This document shows positions 61,794 through 64,000 of a DNA stretch of 64,000 nt, piece by piece. The notes under the pieces were generated by a model, which saw only the letters and a program-made list of their open reading frames with translations, was not told where the DNA came from and made no database searches. The translations under genes and the position numbers were made by a program. Positions within the stretch are counted from its first letter, which is position 1, and every line of letters begins with the position of its first letter. This DNA comes from an uncultured Bacteriovoracaceae bacterium (GTDB lineage Bacteria; Bdellovibrionota; Bacteriovoracia; Bacteriovoracales; Bacteriovoracaceae), in the NCBI GenBank assembly GCA_950054155.1, contig CATLOT010000010.1, positions 39,201-103,200 on the forward strand, in the 5' to 3' direction.

Positions 61794-62974
61794 AAAGTTA
61801 TTCCTGCTTTTTTAATGGGCCTTACCTAGGAGGAGCAGAAAGAAGTTTCGCTCTTCAATGTCGTGACCTCGCTAGCCTTAATCCCGATCTTTCAATTCGC
61901 TTCTATATTCCTTACCTGCACTCCATCGACGAAACCCTCGCTCTTAAAAACTTTATTCTCGAATGCGGATTTCGTTCGACTGATATTTTCTACTATCACT
62001 ACAGTCCCACTCTCTACGGAGCAAGCCGCTCTAGTGGCATAAGAAATTTCTTTGCCTTAATTCAAATGATCTTTGGTCTGCTCTTTACCGTTAAGCAGTT
62101 GTCAGTCCTTAAAATCCAAGATTCTCAGTGTTGGTGGGTTGGAGGAAATAAGGTTGGCTTCGTGCTCTTTCTCTATGGTATTCTCAATTCTTTTAAAGGT
62201 CGCTTTCTTTGGCACTTTAGAGACTATCCTTTTGCGGCCGGAATTTTTAAAATTCTTCCCTTTCTTTTTAAGTTTCCCTATTCCTTCACCATTGAAGCTC
62301 TTGGAAATAGTCATGATGTGAGAGCGGCCATCTTAAAAAGTCCCTATCCCTTTAAACGTGTGACGACACTCTATAATCCCGTTCAAAAATTTAAATTACG
62401 GGAAGTGAATGATGGCAAACTCACTTTGGGAGTTGCTTCTATGTTAGCGCCTTGGAAAGGCGTGCACTCTATTGTTCTCTTTTGTCTGTTATATGAAAAA
62501 GAGTTACGCTCCCTTGGATATGAGAAACTCAGTGTCTACGGGGACGATATCTACAAGACGAAAGGGGATCATCTCAATTACAAAGATTCCCTGATTAAAC
62601 TTGTTCAAAGGTCAGGTTCAAGCTTTATACACTTCAAGGGACTAGAAGAACCTGAAAAGATCTTTAAGAACGTTGATGTCTTTATTCATTCCTCTTTAAA
62701 ACCAGAACCCTTTGGACGAGTAATTCTTGAGGCGTTTGAGGCCGGCTCTGTTGTTGTCAGTACTGGACTTGGAGGAGCTGGTGAACTTATTAATCCTGAA
62801 AAAGATTCTTTACGCTACCTCCCTTATGACAATGAAGGTCTCTTTCGCTGCTTAGAAAAAGCATCCCAAGAAGAGCGTTTTAAATACATTGAAAACGCAA
62901 AGAAAAGAGCTCATGAGATTAAATCAATCTATCAGGATCAATTGCGCGAAGTTTTTAATCTCTCTAAAGCATAG
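61790..62974 (+). CDS. Glycosyltransferase family 4
   Basis: A 394-residue GT4 enzyme. NGPYLGGAERSFALQ is a typical start of the acceptor domain, and HSSLKPEPFGRVILEAFEAG with the following VVSTGLGGAGELI is the nucleotide-sugar domain with E-x7-E. The middle carries hydrophobic segments (FALIQMIFGLLFTV), suggesting membrane association. It overlaps the opposite gene by 37 bases at the tail. Confidence 0.88.
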   Translation: MKSYSCFFNGPYLGGAERSFALQCRDLASLNPDLSIRFYIPYLHSIDETLALKNFILECGFRSTDIFYYHYSPTLYGASRSSGIRNFFALIQMIFGLLFTVKQLSVLKIQDSQCWWVGGNKVGFVLFLYGILNSFKGRFLWHFRDYPFAAGIFKILPFLFKFPYSFTIEALGNSHDVRAAILKSPYPFKRVTTLYNPVQKFKLREVNDGKLTLGVASMLAPWKGVHSIVLFCLLYEKELRSLGYEKLSVYGDDIYKTKGDHLNYKDSLIKLVQRSGSSFIHFKGLEEPEKIFKNVDVFIHSSLKPEPFGRVILEAFEAGSVVVSTGLGGAGELINPEKDSLRYLPYDNEGLFRCLEKASQEERFKYIENAKKRAHEIKSIYQDQLREVFNLSKA

Positions 62975-63681
62975 AGTAGCGCCAACCACTTTTGAAAATT
63001 AACCTGATCATCAAAGGCGAGCTTAAAAGTGATGATGTGACCATCCCCACTGGGGTGGGCCTTGCCTTGTTGAATAATAGTCAACTCTTGGGGTTGTCTG
63101 TTACCAAAGGAGAAGTTTCCTTTGTGAGGAGAGTTGAGTTTAAACTCAGAAGGACTTTTAATTATTAACTCAGCTAATGAGACACTCTGAACTTTAAAGT
63201 TTTTCTTAACTCCAAAGTCCAACTCAAATGAGCAAAGGTGTTTATGAATATCGTAAGTAGGCAGTTCCCATTGTTCTTGAGTTTCTTCTTGCTTTAAAGA
63301 CTTAAGAAGCTTCTTAAGGTTTTCTGGTTTTTTGAGATAGCTATTGAGAGCGAGAATGAGTTCTTGATCTTGGGGAACGTTTACAAACGTTATGCCCTCA
63401 CGATTCCAGTTGAGGATAATAGGAAAGGCTTCCTGCTTTAAAGACTTGAGGACGGCTTCACTTAAAATGCCCTCTTTCTTACTTAAAAGGCGAATTAGAG
63501 CAGTTTCCTTGTAGATTGGAAGCGCTTCCTCACTCTTTACTTCAAAGATTTCACTATTTTCTAAAGACGGCTTAAGTGGCTTTAATTGGCCTTTATTCAC
63601 CAAATAGACGTTAAAAGATGATGCTCCGAGGAGGTTTAAGAAGTCTTTAGGGAGGGTGTACTTTTCCAAAATAGGGATCAT
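62938..63681 (-). CDS. Protein of unknown function between polysaccharide and rRNA genes
   Basis: A 247-residue soluble protein without signal peptide. The N-terminal half is helical with a Leu/Lys-rich stretch (NLKKLLKSLKQEETQEQ). The C-terminal 100 residues look like a small beta barrel (KNFKVQSVSLAELIIKSP, then QPQELTIIQQGKAHPSGDGH and ITFKLAFDDQVNFQKWL) reminiscent of PilZ-like folds but without the RxxxR and DxSxxG residues that bind c-di-GMP. I do not assign a family. It diverges from the rRNA promoter. Confidence 0.65.
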   Translation of the reverse strand: MIPILEKYTLPKDFLNLLGASSFNVYLVNKGQLKPLKPSLENSEIFEVKSEEALPIYKETALIRLLSKKEGILSEAVLKSLKQEAFPIILNWNREGITFVNVPQDQELILALNSYLKKPENLKKLLKSLKQEETQEQWELPTYDIHKHLCSFELDFGVKKNFKVQSVSLAELIIKSPSEFKLNSPHKGNFSFGNRQPQELTIIQQGKAHPSGDGHIITFKLAFDDQVNFQKWLALLYALERLKTSRN

Positions 63682-63721
63682 TTAGTTAATTATACGCATG
63701 ATGTAATTTTTTGCGACTTAA

Positions 63722-63779
63722 AAAAAAATGAAAGAATAGTAAAAAAAGTGTTGACGGGGATACGTTAGATCTATAATAT
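63722..63779 (+). promoter_or_regulatory. Ribosomal RNA operon promoter with UP element
   Basis: TTGACG at 63751-63756 and TATAAT at 63772-63777 (15-base spacer; an overlapping TAATAT at 63774 gives 17). An A-rich block (63722-63748) lies directly upstream as an UP element would. The bases after the -10 (ATCCCGCC) are GC-rich like a stringent-control discriminator. Confidence 0.8.
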
Positions 63780-63785
63780 CCCGCC

Positions 63786-64000
63786 TTGTGCGAACGACAA
63801 GAAACGCTCTCGCAGCGATCTAAACCATGGGAAATACGCTTTATTGAGCATCCCAAGGGAGACCTGTCGGCAACACTAAAAGAATTTAGATCTTTGACAT
63901 TCGAATAAGAAATATAGATTTTACCGCCTCGGCGGTGAATAAGACGAGAAAGATAATCGGGCGTTTTAGACAGACGATATCTTGATGTAACTAAATCCTC
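63786..64000 (+). other. rRNA operon leader (pre-16S), gene body outside the window
   Basis: A transcribed leader without coding potential. GATCTTTGACA at 63889-63899 resembles the boxA antitermination element found ahead of 16S genes. A hairpin ACCGC-CTCG-GCGGT is at 63923-63936, and GGGA...TCCC brackets another possible stem at 63830-63855. The 16S sequence itself (AGAGTTTGATC) has not begun by base 64000. The transcription start is estimated near 63785. Confidence 0.75.

Noticed and set aside
63894..63919. TTGACA in the rRNA leader as a second promoter
   Set aside because: No -10 hexamer lies 16-18 bases downstream, and the sequence fits the boxA-like GATCTTTGACA found before 16S genes.

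Overview
The window reads as a gene-dense stretch of chromosome from a moderately AT-rich Gram-negative bacterium. Heptose and LPS genes, a ResB/CcsA cytochrome c maturation system, an inner-core glycosyltransferase and many large Sec-exported proteins of no recognised family fit a member of the Bdellovibrionota, probably near Bacteriovorax/Peredibacter. This placement is an inference from gene content; no 16S sequence lies inside the window. No phage, insertion sequence, CRISPR array or tRNA was found.

Layout. 0-2.5 kb: the end of an asparagine synthase, a free-standing FliG-C-like protein and an exported candidate cysteine peptidase. 8.9-2.5 kb (minus): an operon of a DUF1624 membrane protein, resB, ccsA, a hybrid-like histidine kinase and apt. 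8.9-17.5 kb: a penicillin-acylase-type Ntn hydrolase, thiamine pyrophosphokinase, a small cytochrome c, a GNAT protein and several exported proteins of unknown function. 17.5-23.1 kb: an oversized PutA followed directly by proC and a DUF4442 hotdog protein. 23-26.5 kb: a LysR regulator, a Nif3-family protein, a TPR protein and a 41-residue membrane protein. 26.7-37.7 kb: a block of very large exported proteins (312, about 690, 647 and 1245 residues) with an M15-type peptidase and a subtilase-like protein in their operons. 37.9-43 kb: a methyltransferase, an MscS channel, a CoA-transferase and a YyaL protein. 43.2-51.1 kb: a lytic transglycosylase, cmk, heptose genes, DUF4416 and pheST. 51.2-63 kb: an exopolysaccharide cluster with two degenerate tyrosine-kinase-like proteins, a Wzz-type copolymerase, a Wzy/WaaL-type protein, a minimal SLBB export protein, a WecA/MraY-type initiating transferase and four glycosyltransferases. 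The last 250 bases are the promoter and leader of a ribosomal RNA operon.

The most unusual signals are these. The 1245-residue exported protein carries 20 consecutive tetrads with Gly, Ala or Ser at every fourth position. Two otherwise unlike exported proteins share a C-terminal SL-x-x-x-ISNRY motif. Two paralogous kinase-like proteins in the polysaccharide cluster have lost the P-loop glycines but kept the Lys-Thr. None of the 11 convergent gene junctions leaves room for an intergenic terminator, and six share one four-base double stop.
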